From Sambucus nigra (taxonomy: Eukaryota; Streptophyta; Magnoliopsida; Dipsacales; Adoxaceae): a DNA stretch of 64,000 bases. Shown in pieces: positions 32,917-44,022 of the stretch (within the stretch, counting starts at the first letter, position 1; each line of letters opens with the position of its first letter). The DNA is taken from assembly GCA_949130495.1 (NCBI GenBank), contig OX422213.1, positions 201,369,660 to 201,433,659 of the forward strand, read 5' to 3'. Under the pieces are notes generated by a model, which made no database searches, was not told the origin of the DNA, and worked only from the letters and a program-made list of their open reading frames with translations. A program made the translations under genes and the position numbers.

Positions 32917-35900
32917 TTATACATAATATCTCTTTAGGTGGTCGGCATTCCACGGGTTGGTAAAGGGTTCTCCCTCTAGGTTCTCTAACCTGTACGTGCC
33001 CGGCACAACCTCTTCCGTTACTCTGTAGGGGCCATGCCAGTTCGGGTGCAGTTTGTTTGTTTTCTGTAGGGTTTTCTTAAGCACTAGGTCTCCTACCGCG
33101 ATGGGTCTTGTCTTCACCCTTTGATTGTAGAACTTTGCTGCCCTCTGCTGGTAAGCTGCTTTCCTGACCTCCGCGTCTTCCCTTCTTTCTTCAATGAGGT
33201 CCAAGTCTAACCTCCTCCTTTCCCCATTGCTGTCCGGATCATAGGTCTGAATCTGATGAGTTGGTAAGCCTATCTCCGTAGGTATGACGGCCTCCGAACC
33301 GTGTGCCAGCATGAATGGGGTTTCTCCTGTGGGTGTCCTTGCTGTGGTCCTGTAAGCCCATAGCACAGCGTAGACCTCTTCCATCCATCTCCCTTTCACA
33401 TTTTCTAACCTCTTCTTGATTCCATCCAAGATTGTCCTATTTGTGACTTCAGTCTGGCCATTAGCTTGGGGTCGTCCAGGAGATGAGAAGAATTGTTTAA
33501 TCCCCACACTTTGGCAATACTTCTCTAAGGAGGCGTTCTTGAACTGGGTCCCATTATCTGAGATGAGCGTGTTTGGGAGGCCATACCTACATATGATGTT
33601 CTTCCAGATGAACTGAAAGGTCTTCTGCTCCATAATTGTTATCATGGGTTCGGCTTCTACCCATTTTGAAAAGTAATCAATGGCAACTATCAAGAATCTA
33701 TAGTTGTTGACTGCTCTTGGCAAAGGTCCTACCAAGTCGATTCCCCATACCGCGAACGGCCATGGAGAAGAGATTGATGTCATAGGCTGATGGGGTTGGT
33801 GAGGGACAGTGGCGAACCTCTGGCATTTGTCACACCTCTTCACATAGTCGGCGGCGTCCCTCGATAAGGTTGGCCACCAATATCCCTGAGTGATGATCCT
33901 CTTGGCTAGGGGTCTTCCTCCTATATGGCTAGAGCAAGAGCCCTCATGAACCTCCCGCAGGACCCGTGTTACCTCCATGGGATGCACACATCTGAGTAGG
34001 GGCAAGAGGAACCCCTTTTTATACAAGACATCCCCTATCAAAGAGAACTTGGCAGCTCTGTACCTCAACTTTCTTCCTTCCAGCTTGGACTCAGGTAGCT
34101 CCCCCTCTCTTAAGTATCTGACGAGCGGGTCGATCCAAGAGCCTCCTAGGTTCACGTTGTGACAAGGGCTGCATACCTCGTCTTCCTCGATGCTTGCCCT
34201 TCCCAGGATTTCAATTGGGATGGTTCTTCCCAAGTCTGTCTTCATTGCCGAGGCCAGCCTTGCCAATGCGTCGGCGTGATTGTTGCTCAATCTCGGCACT
34301 CTCTTCAGTTTGGCCTCTTCAAAAAATTCGACCAAACCTCTCACCTTTTTTAGGTATCTAGCCATCCTCTCATCCTTGGCCTTGTACGCTCCCAACACCT
34401 GGTTGACAACCAACCTTGAGTCACTATGGAGTAGAAGCCGCTTTACCCGCAGAGTTGTTGCCAATAAGAGGCCCGCTATCATGGCCTCATACTCAGACTC
34501 GTTGTTCGAGGCTTGGAAGTTGAATCTTAAGGCATACTCAATGTTGGTGCCATCTGGAGCTGAGAGTACTAGCCCCGCGCCGCTTCCACCGTCACAGGAG
34601 GATCCATCCACGAAGAGACTCCATACGTCTTCATCTGAAGAGAAAACCCCTTCTTTCATCACTCCTTTTTCGAAGAGGTATCGATCCTCTTCGTTTTCTT
34701 CTGTTCTCCTCCGAGCATTGCCTGGGACTACCTCTTCTCGGCTCCCGAAGACGTGTGGGTCTATCACTTTCGAATTTCGGGCGACGCCTCTGCCATTCTC
34801 TTCGCCGCCTTCCAAGCTCTTTTCTGACTCAGTCTCTTCCCAAGTGAACTCTGCGACAAAGTCAGCAAGGGCCTGTCCCTTAATGGCTGTCCTGGGCTGG
34901 TAAGTAAGATCATACTCTCCTAGTTCAATGGCCCAGGCCATCAATCTTCCGGACTTCTCAGGCTTGTGCAGGACCTGCCTTAGCGGGGAGTCTGTGAGGA
35001 CTGTTATAGAGTGAGCTTGAAAGTAGGGTTTCATTTTCCTTGAAGCATGGATAAGAGCATAAGCCAACTTCTCCATCCGGGGATAGTTCTGTCCAGACCC
35101 TTGTAGGGCCTTACTGTTAAAGTACACTGGTTTCTGAACTCCATCCTCTTCTCGTATGATGGCCGCGCTAATGGCCGACTCAGAGACTGCTAGATATACA
35201 AACAACCTTTCTCCCGCCATGGGCCGGGACAGCAGCAGGGGAGACCCCAAGTAGGACTTGAGCTGCTCAAAAGCTTTTTCACACTCTTCATCCCATTGGA
35301 AGGCCTTCCTTAGGACCTTGAAGAATGGAAGACACTTGTCGGTTGCTCTGGAAACAAACCTGTTCAGGGCTGCCACTCTTCCCGTGAGTCTTTGGATATC
35401 CTTGATACTCCTAGGAGTCCTCATGTCGAGCAAGGCCTTGATCTTCTCTGGATTTGCCTCAATCCCCCTTTGATTAACGATGAACCCCAAGAACTTCCCA
35501 GCCCCTACCCCGAAGACACATTTGGCCGGGTTGAGCTTCATTCTATACGAGTCCATGACATCGAAGGTCTTCTCAAGGTCTGCCACGTGAGTACATGCCT
35601 TCAGGCTCTTCGTTAGCATATCGTCCTCGTACACCTCCATGGTCTTACCTATCTGATCCTCAAACATCCTATTGATGAGACGCTGATATGTTGCCCCCGT
35701 ATTTTTTAGACCAAAGGGCATTACCTTGTAACAGTATGTCCCTTTGTCAGTGATGAAGGCTGTCTTCTCAGAGTCTTCGGCGTCCATGAAGATTTGATTA
35801 TAACCCGAATAAGCATCCATGAAGCTCATCAGCTCGTGCCCTGCTGTTGCGTCCACCATCTGGTCTATCCTAGGTAGGGGGTAGCTGTCCTTTGGGCAAG

Positions 35901-38394
35901 ACCTATTCAGGTCTGTGAAATCTACACACATCTGCCACTTTCCATTTGCCTTAGGCACGATCACTGCATTTGAGAGCCACTCTGGGTAGGTGACCTCTCG
36001 TATGAACTCGGCCTCTTCTAACTTCTTCACCTCTTCCCGAATGACCTCATACTTCTCTCTGGAGTAAATTCTCCTCCTCTTCTTGATTGGTTTGGCATCC
36101 CTGTTCACGTTGAGTTTGTGGGTCATGACCTCGGGGTCTATACCAGGCATATCGGTGTGGCTCCAGGCAAAGACGCTCTGCCTCTTCCTCAGAAGGCTTA
36201 CCAGCTCTTCCTTAATCTTTGTTTCTAGGGCCTTGCCGACCTGGATGGTTTTTTCTGGCTCGTCCTCATTGAGGACGATGGATTCTACCTCTTCCGCGGC
36301 CTCGCCCTTCTTCAGCTTTGTTTCATCTCTCGGATCAAGAGTGTCTATGCTGTAGGTGGCGGTTGCTCTCTTATGGGCCTCCCTCTCTTCAGCTGAGTTA
36401 AAGTAACACTCCCGTGCCGTGGTCTGATCCCCCTGCACTTCCCCTACCCCGTAAGGGGTCGGGAATTTTAGCATTTGATGGACCGTTGACGGCACGGCCT
36501 CAAACTCCTTGAGGGCTACTCTTCCAATGATGAGGTTGTAGGCCGAGTAGACATTCTCATCCATCACAAAAAAGTTTATCTTCTTAGTCAGCCTCTTAGG
36601 CCATCTATCCCCCATACGCACATCCATCTCATACATGCCTAACGGGTGCACTTTCTCACCACTAAAGCCTATCAAGGGATGGTGGTATGGCACTAATCTT
36701 GATCTGCTAAGACCCAAGCTCTTGAAGCAAGGCCAGAACATTACATCTGCTGAGCTTCCCCCATCTATGAGGATTCTCCCTACGTCGCACCCATGCACCC
36801 TTGTCGTTATGACCAAGGGGTCATCATGGGGGGACAGGATGCCCTTGAAGTCGAGCTGGGAGAAACCCACCACCAGGGTGTCCATGTCCACCTTTGTTCT
36901 CTTCTGCACAGCGTTAGAAGACGTCAGATTCACAACCTCTGGCTTGACCACCGATTTGGCCTCCGCTACATGAGCCTTTCTATCGGCGACCTCAGATCCA
37001 CCCCCTGCGAATCCCCCACATATGGTGCTAATACCAAAGGAGACCATTCCTACCCTCTTCACCGGGGTGTTGTCATCCCTAGGTGGGAGATCCGGGTCAT
37101 CTCCATCATCACCATCTGAATCGTCATGCTTTTCAGTCACGACATCACCACGGCACTTGTCGTCTCTTCTCTTCCTAGGGTCTTCCCTGCCGCCCTTTGG
37201 GGCCTTGCCATCCACATACTTTCTTAGCTTCCCGGATTTCAGCATCTTCTCAATCTCGTCTTTCAGGGCAAAGCATCTGTCTGTGACATGGCCGTGGTCC
37301 TGATGAAACTCACACCAGAGGTTTTTATTCCTCTTATGTGGCGGAGCCTTCAACTTCTCTGGCCACCTCAGAGCCCGGTCACTCTTGATCTCATTGAGAA
37401 TTTGTTCACAGCTCACGGTCAGAGGAGTGTAACGGGCGAACTTGTCATCTGCTGACCGCTTCTTCCCTTCCTTCTTGCCCTGGGACCTCCCAACACTACC
37501 GCGGTTCTCCTCCTCGCATTTGGCGGCCATCGCCTCCTCCGCATTCATTACTTTTCCTGCAGTGGACAACAGCTCTGCCATTGACTTGGGGGGGGGGTCT
37601 TCCGCTAGCTTCCATAGTAGCTTTCCCTTCTGAAGACCTCCTATAAGGGCGGTCATGGCTATTCTCTCTTCATAGTCTTCCACCTCTAACTTCTCCTTAT
37701 TGAATCTTGCTATGTAATCTCTCAGGCTTTCACCCTTAGCCTGTTTGACATATAGGAGGTGGGTAGTCTTCTTCTGAGGTCTTAACCCAAAGCAGAAGTT
37801 ATGTATGAACTGCTCGGCCAATCCCTTGAAGTTTTCGATTGAATCTTTTGGAAGAGAGGTGAACCAGCTATGCGCGGCCCCCGTTAGGGTCCCTGAAAAG
37901 GCCCTGCACTTCATCTCATCAGATATCGAGTAAATATCCGCGGCTGACTGATACATCTCGATATGGTGCACTGGATTAGTGCTGCCATCATATTTGGGAG
38001 TCACCGTAGGAGGCTTGAACTTAGCGGGGGTTGGGAACCCCACTATCCTAGCCACGAATGGTGAGCCCTCCGTGTAGCCCCTCTGTAAGGGGTCCTTACT
38101 CTTTATGAGGTCCCCTATCTTCTCCTCGAGACGTTGGATCGAGTCATTCCATGGTCTTCTCTCGTCAACTTGGCCGAGGTTGTCCCCTGCCACCTCTCTG
38201 CGGTGGACAGAGGGTTCCCCAGCCACGACCCTCTGACTATTGACTTCTTCCTGTTCCCTTGCTCTTCCCTCCATGGGTCGGCCTTGATCTGGCCGAGCCC
38301 CTCTTTGGGAGCCTGCTGCACTCCTTGACCTCGACAGCCTGTGTCTTAGGTCATTAACTGGTCCCAGCCTCTCGAAGGCCGAGCCTCTGCTCAT
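32917..38394 (-). CDS. Tat-2 Gag-Pol polyprotein, 1825-codon open frame
   Basis: Residue numbers count from 38394. Gag capsid-like part from about 135 (HHIEMYQSAADIYSI); zinc-knuckle-like CEFHQDHGHVTDRC near 356; protease IDGGSSADVMF near 555; RT about 785-960, with FMDAYSGYNQI near 858 and a VYEDDML box near 921; RNase H about 1060-1190; second RNase H about 1258-1390 (FVDGSSCDGGSG, NNESEYEAM, HSDSRL, HADALARL); integrase zinc finger about 1485-1525, core with GIDLVGPLP, SDNGTQF and ANGQTEVTN, and C-terminal domain near 1795. The aspartates of the RT box are kept, but the residue before them is glutamate instead of the usual valine. This is the best preserved polyprotein in the window and could mobilise relatives. 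Confidence 0.93.
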   Translation of the reverse strand: MSRGSAFERLGPVNDLRHRLSRSRSAAGSQRGARPDQGRPMEGRAREQEEVNSQRVVAGEPSVHRREVAGDNLGQVDERRPWNDSIQRLEEKIGDLIKSKDPLQRGYTEGSPFVARIVGFPTPAKFKPPTVTPKYDGSTNPVHHIEMYQSAADIYSISDEMKCRAFSGTLTGAAHSWFTSLPKDSIENFKGLAEQFIHNFCFGLRPQKKTTHLLYVKQAKGESLRDYIARFNKEKLEVEDYEERIAMTALIGGLQKGKLLWKLAEDPPPKSMAELLSTAGKVMNAEEAMAAKCEEENRGSVGRSQGKKEGKKRSADDKFARYTPLTVSCEQILNEIKSDRALRWPEKLKAPPHKRNKNLWCEFHQDHGHVTDRCFALKDEIEKMLKSGKLRKYVDGKAPKGGREDPRKRRDDKCRGDVVTEKHDDSDGDDGDDPDLPPRDDNTPVKRVGMVSFGISTICGGFAGGGSEVADRKAHVAEAKSVVKPEVVNLTSSNAVQKRTKVDMDTLVVGFSQLDFKGILSPHDDPLVITTRVHGCDVGRILIDGGSSADVMFWPCFKSLGLSRSRLVPYHHPLIGFSGEKVHPLGMYEMDVRMGDRWPKRLTKKINFFVMDENVYSAYNLIIGRVALKEFEAVPSTVHQMLKFPTPYGVGEVQGDQTTARECYFNSAEEREAHKRATATYSIDTLDPRDETKLKKGEAAEEVESIVLNEDEPEKTIQVGKALETKIKEELVSLLRKRQSVFAWSHTDMPGIDPEVMTHKLNVNRDAKPIKKRRRIYSREKYEVIREEVKKLEEAEFIREVTYPEWLSNAVIVPKANGKWQMCVDFTDLNRSCPKDSYPLPRIDQMVDATAGHELMSFMDAYSGYNQIFMDAEDSEKTAFITDKGTYCYKVMPFGLKNTGATYQRLINRMFEDQIGKTMEVYEDDMLTKSLKACTHVADLEKTFDVMDSYRMKLNPAKCVFGVGAGKFLGFIVNQRGIEANPEKIKALLDMRTPRSIKDIQRLTGRVAALNRFVSRATDKCLPFFKVLRKAFQWDEECEKAFEQLKSYLGSPLLLSRPMAGERLFVYLAVSESAISAAIIREEDGVQKPVYFNSKALQGSGQNYPRMEKLAYALIHASRKMKPYFQAHSITVLTDSPLRQVLHKPEKSGRLMAWAIELGEYDLTYQPRTAIKGQALADFVAEFTWEETESEKSLEGGEENGRGVARNSKVIDPHVFGSREEVVPGNARRRTEENEEDRYLFEKGVMKEGVFSSDEDVWSLFVDGSSCDGGSGAGLVLSAPDGTNIEYALRFNFQASNNESEYEAMIAGLLLATTLRVKRLLLHSDSRLVVNQVLGAYKAKDERMARYLKKVRGLVEFFEEAKLKRVPRLSNNHADALARLASAMKTDLGRTIPIEILGRASIEEDEVCSPCHNVNLGGSWIDPLVRYLREGELPESKLEGRKLRYRAAKFSLIGDVLYKKGFLLPLLRCVHPMEVTRVLREVHEGSCSSHIGGRPLAKRIITQGYWWPTLSRDAADYVKRCDKCQRFATVPHQPHQPMTSISSPWPFAVWGIDLVGPLPRAVNNYRFLIVAIDYFSKWVEAEPMITIMEQKTFQFIWKNIICRYGLPNTLISDNGTQFKNASLEKYCQSVGIKQFFSSPGRPQANGQTEVTNRTILDGIKKRLENVKGRWMEEVYAVLWAYRTTARTPTGETPFMLAHGSEAVIPTEIGLPTHQIQTYDPDSNGERRRLDLDLIEERREDAEVRKAAYQQRAAKFYNQRVKTRPIAVGDLVLKKTLQKTNKLHPNWHGPYRVTEEVVPGTYRLENLEGEPFTNPWNADHLKRYYV

Positions 38395-38898
38395 CCTGTT
38401 GAAGGCCGACCCTCTCTGCTGGACCTCATCTCTTCATCGGCCGACACATCCTTGGCTTTGCCGAAGAGGTCGTACGGTATTATCGGACACCTCATATGGC
38501 TCCCATCAGTCTTCTGGGGCCTCTTATACTCCTATGTCATCGTACCTGTCCTCCGGGCAAGCGTTTCCTTGCCTCCCCAGGCGCAAACGCCTAGGGTCAG
38601 CAACGTCCCTTCTCCGCTGGGGTGTAGGTTGGTCCTTCATCGGTGCCTGGGGTGGTCCCCTGGCACCCGGTTGGGGTTGAACTGCCGCCGGGGTGATCAT
38701 GTCCGGTGAGACTCCAGGTGGTCTCATCATCATGGGTTGGCTGAGCTGTGCAAATTTCTCCTTCATCGCTTGTTGTGTTGCAGCCAAAGATTTCAAGGCA
38801 GCTGCCACCTCCGCCATTTCGGACTGGGGGGGAGCCTGACTGGAGCTAGCTCCCCCACCTCTGGGCGGCGGAAGAGGTGGCGGCATGTCTGGTGCCAT
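38395..38898 (-). pseudogene. Tat-2 Gag N-terminus with three in-frame stops
   Basis: ATG at 38898 (MAPDMPPPLPPPRGG) lies in the same frame as the large polyprotein. It gives a proline-rich 124-codon start, then TAA at about 38526 and two TGAs before 38394. All three can arise by single transitions. The large frame may still start internally at 38394, but the normal Gag start is cut off. Alternatively the segment is a separate short leader product, which I think less likely because frame and composition continue. Confidence 0.7.
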
Positions 38899-39054
38899 GT
38901 GTTAAACTGTATAGAGCCTTAGTTGCAGGTGAGCTTAATACCTGAAAGGATCTCTTTCAATGGTGAAACAGCTCCACACAAGGGGTGGACTCTGGTTCAC
39001 CACCAGAGTCTCCGGTGAGGTAAAGCAGAAAAAGAGGATGAGATAGCCTCTCGA

Positions 39055-39072
39055 TTCCCACAGACGGCGCCA
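39055..39072 (-). other. Primer-binding site of Tat-2
   Basis: On the minus strand TGGCGCCGTCTGTGGGAA, three bases after the 5' LTR, identical to the Tat-1 site. Confidence 0.88.
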
Positions 39073-39075
39073 AAA

Positions 39076-40053
39076 TGATGATGCCGAAAATCAGCACCAC
39101 CAGGTGAGGAGTTTGCTAGCTCGACACAGGTGTAACAATGGCAGCACAGTTGTATGAATAAGGCAAGAATGAGGTGAGGAGAAGAGGAATGAATACAAGA
39201 ACATAAGTGGTTCAGCCAAACCGGCCTACGTCCACTGTGAGTGTGTGTGAATAATGTCACTGAAAGAAGGCACTAGTGGCCATGGATAAAACCTCTCAAG
39301 CTCTTTCTCCCTCTACAGTGTAAACTTAGACAAAATTTCAGCTAGGGTTTCAATATCTGTCTCCTTTTGCAAGGTAGGGGATGATCCCTTTATATAATGC
39401 CTAGGGGGTGTAATGTACCCCCTATGCATGTAATGTTCATGTGTGTAGTTTCCTCACCAATGAGGGTGTGCCAGCTGTCAGGTTCACATGTAAGTGATGA
39501 TGATGAAATATTCCCCCCACATGTGGGGAATAATCTTGTTGTAACTGATCTTGGCCCGGGTGTCCTTATCCAAATGCTTACGGATACTTTGACAGTCGTG
39601 CTGGTGAATGGCCTCGGCCTAGGAGAGGCGGAGCTATAAGGGTAGGTCGTCCGATCAATTTGTGACGTGTCGTGCGCTGTCTCGGTTTTATGTCAGCCGA
39701 GGTAAACACCTATATCGGCCTGGGACGAGCCATTAGCGTGCTGATGATAAGCGGTCCCTGGTAACCTCGGCCTCCTACGAGGTAGGGTTCATGCTGAAGG
39801 TGTGTTTAGCTTCTTGTTATCTTGGCCTACTGTTGACCGAGGTTACTATTCCTTGGCACCTGGAGTTGATGTTATCTGTGATATGAGAAGTGTTCCGGGG
39901 GAAGTGCATGTCTTAGTGTCGGCCTGGGCCGAGGTAGCCTTGGCCGAGGGATGATATCGTGGGCCCCCCTGCTCCGGTGGGTCGGCTAACGTCTCGGCTC
40001 TCATCTCAGCCGAGGTATGTTCCAATAGGCCGAGGTCATACTTGGGCATATCA
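39076..40053 (-). repeat. 5' LTR of Tat-2 (right copy)
   Basis: 978 bp. The minus-strand TATA box TATATAAAG at 39388-39396 would start the genomic transcript. It ends on the minus strand ...CATCATCA beside the primer site. Confidence 0.93.
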
Positions 40054-40054
40054 A

Positions 40055-40090
<36 letters not shown>

Positions 40091-40791
40091 ATATGATACG
40101 AATATGTATATATATATCTATATGTGAATGGAATATATATTTATGTGAAACATACCCCTTCTATGCTATCATGGGAAGTTACCTGATGTGGGTGAGGCCC
40201 CTGGCTTGAGGAGCAGGGAGAGTATAGTCCCTTGGTCATACTGTCCATTTTATATTGTGTGATTTTTAATAGGGGTGAGACGTGGTGGGTATGTTCCGTC
40301 TCACTTTTGGGGAGGAACTATGATCGCTTCCCATACATTGTGATTTGGCTTTTACCAAGGCGGACCGTTGGTACCCAGGATGATACGTGAGCGATTCCTT
40401 GGTAGATGATAACATAGAGATCGCATCCTCAAGTTATAGCCCGTTGGGATGGTTATTATACTGGTGTGTATAGTATATTACTTGTGCATGAGAACAAGAT
40501 ATTATATATCTCTATTAGAGTAAAGAGATAAAATGAAAAAGGATTAATTCTCATTCCGGGAGATTAAATCCGGACGTATATAGTGATATGAATATGAAGT
40601 GAGTATGATAATGTATATATAATTATATGAATATACCTATACGTTGCGTACAAAGGGCCTAATGGATCTCGACGATCGACACTGCCAAGTAGTAGTGTAT
40701 CGAGGGGGTTCCTTGTTTGGATTTCGTTTCGCGAGACGCCCCACGCACGAACATGACACAGTGTGGAAACTAGGGAGAAGTTAGCCCTTAG

Positions 40792-40847
<56 letters not shown>
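40054..40847 (+). repeat. LTR B of the outer element, middle segment
   Basis: It resumes in AT repeats after Tat-2 and is collinear with LTR A about 9225-9990. It includes one module copy (40661-40790) and the (CA)n(TA)n run (40796-40847) into which the Helitron inserted. Confidence 0.9.
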
Positions 40848-40859
40848 CTAGGGTATGCC

Positions 40860-40875
40860 CGTGCCTGAAGGCACG
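40860..40875 (-). terminator. Helitron 3' terminal hairpin
   Basis: A 6-bp stem with 4-base loop, eight bases before the terminal CTAG on the minus strand. It would mark the end of rolling-circle strand transfer. Confidence 0.8.
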
Positions 40876-41291
40876 ATGATAATTGTTCAAAATATTAAGT
40901 CTTGTATAAATTAAGTTCGTTCTTATATAAAACAAATAATATAAATAATTTTAAAAAATTAGTGAGTTCTCCACTAATTATTCCACATAACATGTTCTTT
41001 TTTATACCACTTGAGACAATACTACCAAAATCATCAATGTGGACTCAACAATTTGAAATAAAGTTAAGGAGTAAAGATCATGTAAAAAACCATGAGAAGG
41101 AAGCACCAAGTATAAACAAAAATAAAACAACTCTTATCAGCATTAAATATAAATATATATATATATATATATATTATAGAAAAAAATTAGTGTCTTAATA
41201 GAATTCTCAAAATACACCGCATTTTTCTAAGAATAAAGATGCATACATAGTTTAGTTTCTCTCCTATATAAAATAAATGTTCAGTATGAAT

Positions 41292-41384
41292 TTACTGTTG
41301 GGCGCATTGCACTCTCTGAGCTCCACCGCCATGCATGTCATCAACATCATCATAGGCTTCCTGGTTCTTAAGATCATAAAGAAA
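41292..41384 (-). pseudogene. Captured DnaJ (ANJ1-type) last-exon fragment
   Basis: After an acceptor-like TCATAG the minus strand reads KNQEAYDDVDDMHGG, then QRVQCAQQ and a stop. This is the C-terminus of plant type-I DnaJ/HSP40 co-chaperones, including the CAQQ farnesylation box. The J-domain, zinc fingers and the rest are absent. It was probably copied with the tail exon of the parent gene. The open, intact end suggests recent capture. Confidence 0.85.
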
Positions 41385-42125
41385 CTATGAAAAACAAATC
41401 AAGACAAACAATATTTCTAGTAAAAATTTTGTTGACCAAACAATTTAAGAATTGTGGTGCTCGTGAACAAAGAAGCAAAGTGTGGTCCTCGTGAACATAG
41501 TGATTTTTTTAAATGGGTAGAAATTGATCCATTAAAGACCACCAAATATAACCTTAATAATATCCCAAATATCAAACCTGAAAAGTCAATCCCCAATGCG
41601 GGTTGGGCAACTCATTTTTGTCACACTTGATTTTGCAATATGTTGTATAATTTATTACTATGGCCATACTCTTGTCACCAGATAATGGAAAAAATAAATA
41701 TAAAGTCAAACGTGGTTTGGGGCTGAGAGGTTTCAATAGAAATCAACCATTTTAATGTAGCACACCCCCCAAAAAAAGGCAATGTAAACAGAATACCTGA
41801 TTTCAATGTTCATAATTTAGCACAAAAAAATAGATAAATGGATGCAGCTTGCCTCGTAAATAAAGTTGGTGACATCTGTCCCACTGCTATTCAGTAGCGG
41901 TCTCCTCACGGGATATGGAAATACAAAATAGATAAATGGAATAAACGAATAAAAATTTTGATAATAGAAAAAGAATCATTTATATAAAGCATTACTACAC
42001 ATCTAAATTCTACAACTGGTTCACTCATTGAATTTTTAAAACTGAGGCAATCGTTACTTTTGTCTTATTTGCGGCATTATCCACTGATGTCTTTGATCGT
42101 TCTAGACTCTGGATGCTACTGTTTC

Positions 42126-42196
42126 TACTTTCGAGCCTCAGACATCTGAGCAAACTTTTCCATCTCCAACTCTTGACGTTTTTGCCTGTCATCACA
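42126..42196 (-). pseudogene. Captured exon-like fragment, coiled coil, unassigned
   Basis: Minus strand reads RQKRQELEMEKFAQMSEARK followed by TAG, after an AG acceptor-like context. Charge pattern and codon use look coding, but I do not recognise the parent. The frame just downstream (to 42025) is open in another phase. Confidence 0.45.
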
Positions 42197-43283
42197 GCTG
42201 TTAGTTCCATTAAATAGATAAACACTCGGGGCTCAACACGACTTTGAATAATGAAAACTACCAAAAATGAAAACATCAAATGCATACCAAAAACTACCAA
42301 CAAATGCATACCTTTTTCACGATCTTCCACTATAAAATGCATATGTTGCCTGGGAAGAGCAAATGTTGACTATAAAATCCCTAAACAAACTATAAAATGC
42401 AGTACCTAATAAGAGCAGATGTTTCATGGAAAAATTATTACGTCATTACTAATATCAAACACAATGCACGTGAAGACAAATTAGAACTGATAGTAATAAA
42501 CTTTCTTATATTGAACTGATAGTAATCCCAAAAAACTTGCCTATTCATTTTTTCCCAAACCAACATATACATTATCTTATTGTAGGTGTTTTTTTTTTGT
42601 TATTTAAACTGGTCGTCTATTTTTTATGCAAATTTTCAGCTTTTGAAAATTAATAAAATTTCATTTTTCCAATCAGAAGTATTTTGGGATGTTAATGCTT
42701 AGTTAAGGTTCTCAAATGTGAAGTGACTAAATGGTATATGATCATTAAATTGTAGAGAACTGATTAGAAAGCCAATGATCAGTGGCATGTGTCTTGAAAT
42801 AACTCCCATTTCTAATTAATATCTTCTGCACTCACATGGGTCTATATTCTCATCTCAAATATCTCCAAGATTCCCAAAGACAAAGTTACCCCTGCACCAA
42901 AATACCCTTTAGGCCAATAAAAAAAAAATCTTGTAATCAACAATCTAAAATACTGAAATGACATAACTTACTGTTATGCTTCGAAAATGAGAGAAAATTA
43001 TCAGTGTGAGCTCACATTTTAGAGAATTGTGAGTGTATAGTTTTACCAAAAAAATGAAATTGTGACGTGAAGATTTAAACTGTACATGAAGTTTCCATGC
43101 AAGTATGTTAGTGATCCATATTCAATTAAAGTGGTAGTTTTACTTATTAATAATTTTACAGCCAAGAGAAGGAACAAAGGATACAAAAAGCCAAAGTACC
43201 TTTCTACAGATTTTCATTTTAAAGGTTTCCTCGAGCCTAAATGAGCATTTCAGCAGCTCCCGCAATTTTAGTCTCTTGCTCCC

Positions 43284-43743
43284 TTACCAATTCCAGCATG
43301 GGGCAGATTTGGTGCAAACCAATGGATTACCATTCATGACTCTATTCTCAATGCCATGAAAAGGAACGTCAATCATAGGCCTTGGGATGGGGTGATCACC
43401 AAAGTTCACAGGGGAAAATTCGAAATCAGGGCCAAAGTAAATATCCTTGGGGCAAATAGATGTAGAAGCCAATAACATCAGCTTCCACATAAACGTGATG
43501 AGCGTATTTATCCCTGACAGTCTTGTCTATCTTAGAGCCATCAATATCTCTGAAACAAAAGCTATTGGCATCGTAGTCAACAGGTGCTTGTAAGTCCCCC
43601 TTGTCAGTTGAACAGTTGAGCCAAGTGTGACCCGTGTCCCCCAAAATGACAACCTTAATCTCAAACTACCAAGCTCCCTCAGTGACCCCTCGAGTGGTAT
43701 TAGCCATTCTATAGCCTTTGGAACTGGAAGCAGTTAACCGATC
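43284..43743 (-). pseudogene. Captured TRAUCO/ASH2-like SPRY domain fragment
   Basis: Minus strand gives DRLTASSSKGYRMANTTRG, a TAG, then [35 protein letters not shown] and [12 protein letters not shown]. These are the SPRY core of the plant ASH2 homologue (TRAUCO), a subunit of COMPASS-type histone H3K4 methyltransferase complexes. A frame change follows, and then [20 protein letters not shown] from a later exon; the exons between are missing. An acidic asparagine-rich stretch just upstream (43880-43780) may be its N-terminal linker. Non-functional because of the stop and deletion. Confidence 0.85.
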
Positions 43744-43924
43744 CACGGACTAATCGACTCTCTTTTGCCGCTCTCTTTCATTTGGAGTTAAGCAGCTTAA
43801 ATCAGCAATGCTATTGCTGTTGCTGTTTCTGTTTCTATTCCTATTGTCGTCCTCATCCTCATCATCTTTGTAAGTTTCCTGGAGAGTCTCCATAATCGAG
43901 GATGGGAGATGAGACCAAACAAAA

Positions 43925-44022
43925 GTGATAATCTTCCATATCCATGTCATATATGAGTCCCAATTCTTAGGCTCTATTAGGATCAGCATGACCACCTCCA
44001 CAGTCAAATGGATTGTCGTCTT
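43925..44022 (-). pseudogene. Captured subtilisin-like protease fragment
   Basis: After a TTTAACAG acceptor the minus strand reads DDNPFDCGGGHADPNRA, a TAA, then ELGLIYDMDMEDY. This is the conserved block near the end of the peptidase S8 domain of plant subtilases. Catalytic residues are not included. It sits upstream of the ASH2-like piece in the same orientation. Confidence 0.82.

Larger units (their letters stand above)
27844..40053 (-). mobile_element. Tat-2: complete Tat-lineage LTR retrotransposon (12.2 kb)
   Basis: LTRs 27844-28822 and 39076-40053 differ at about 16 positions plus one indel by eye (about 1.6%). The 5-bp target duplication is ATATA, in a dinucleotide repeat, so its exact limits are uncertain. 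Gag-pol reads on the minus strand: primer site at 39055, Gag from 38898, pol ending at 32917, then a 188-bp tandem array, a spliced gene on the plus strand, and a polypurine tract by the left LTR. It is the youngest of the three dated LTR elements here, with an almost complete polyprotein frame. Confidence 0.95.

Noticed and set aside
34280..34903. 207-codon plus-strand open frame
   Set aside because: Shadow of the Tat-2 polyprotein on the other strand; no motif of its own.
41460..41520. Plus-strand GRF-type zinc-finger-like peptide (CGPREHSDFFKWVE)
   Set aside because: Too short, opposite to the captured exons, and without the other cysteines.
41850..41930. Possible captured exon in the Helitron
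   Set aside because: Slightly coding-like on the minus strand but with a stop and no recognisable parent; too weak to list.
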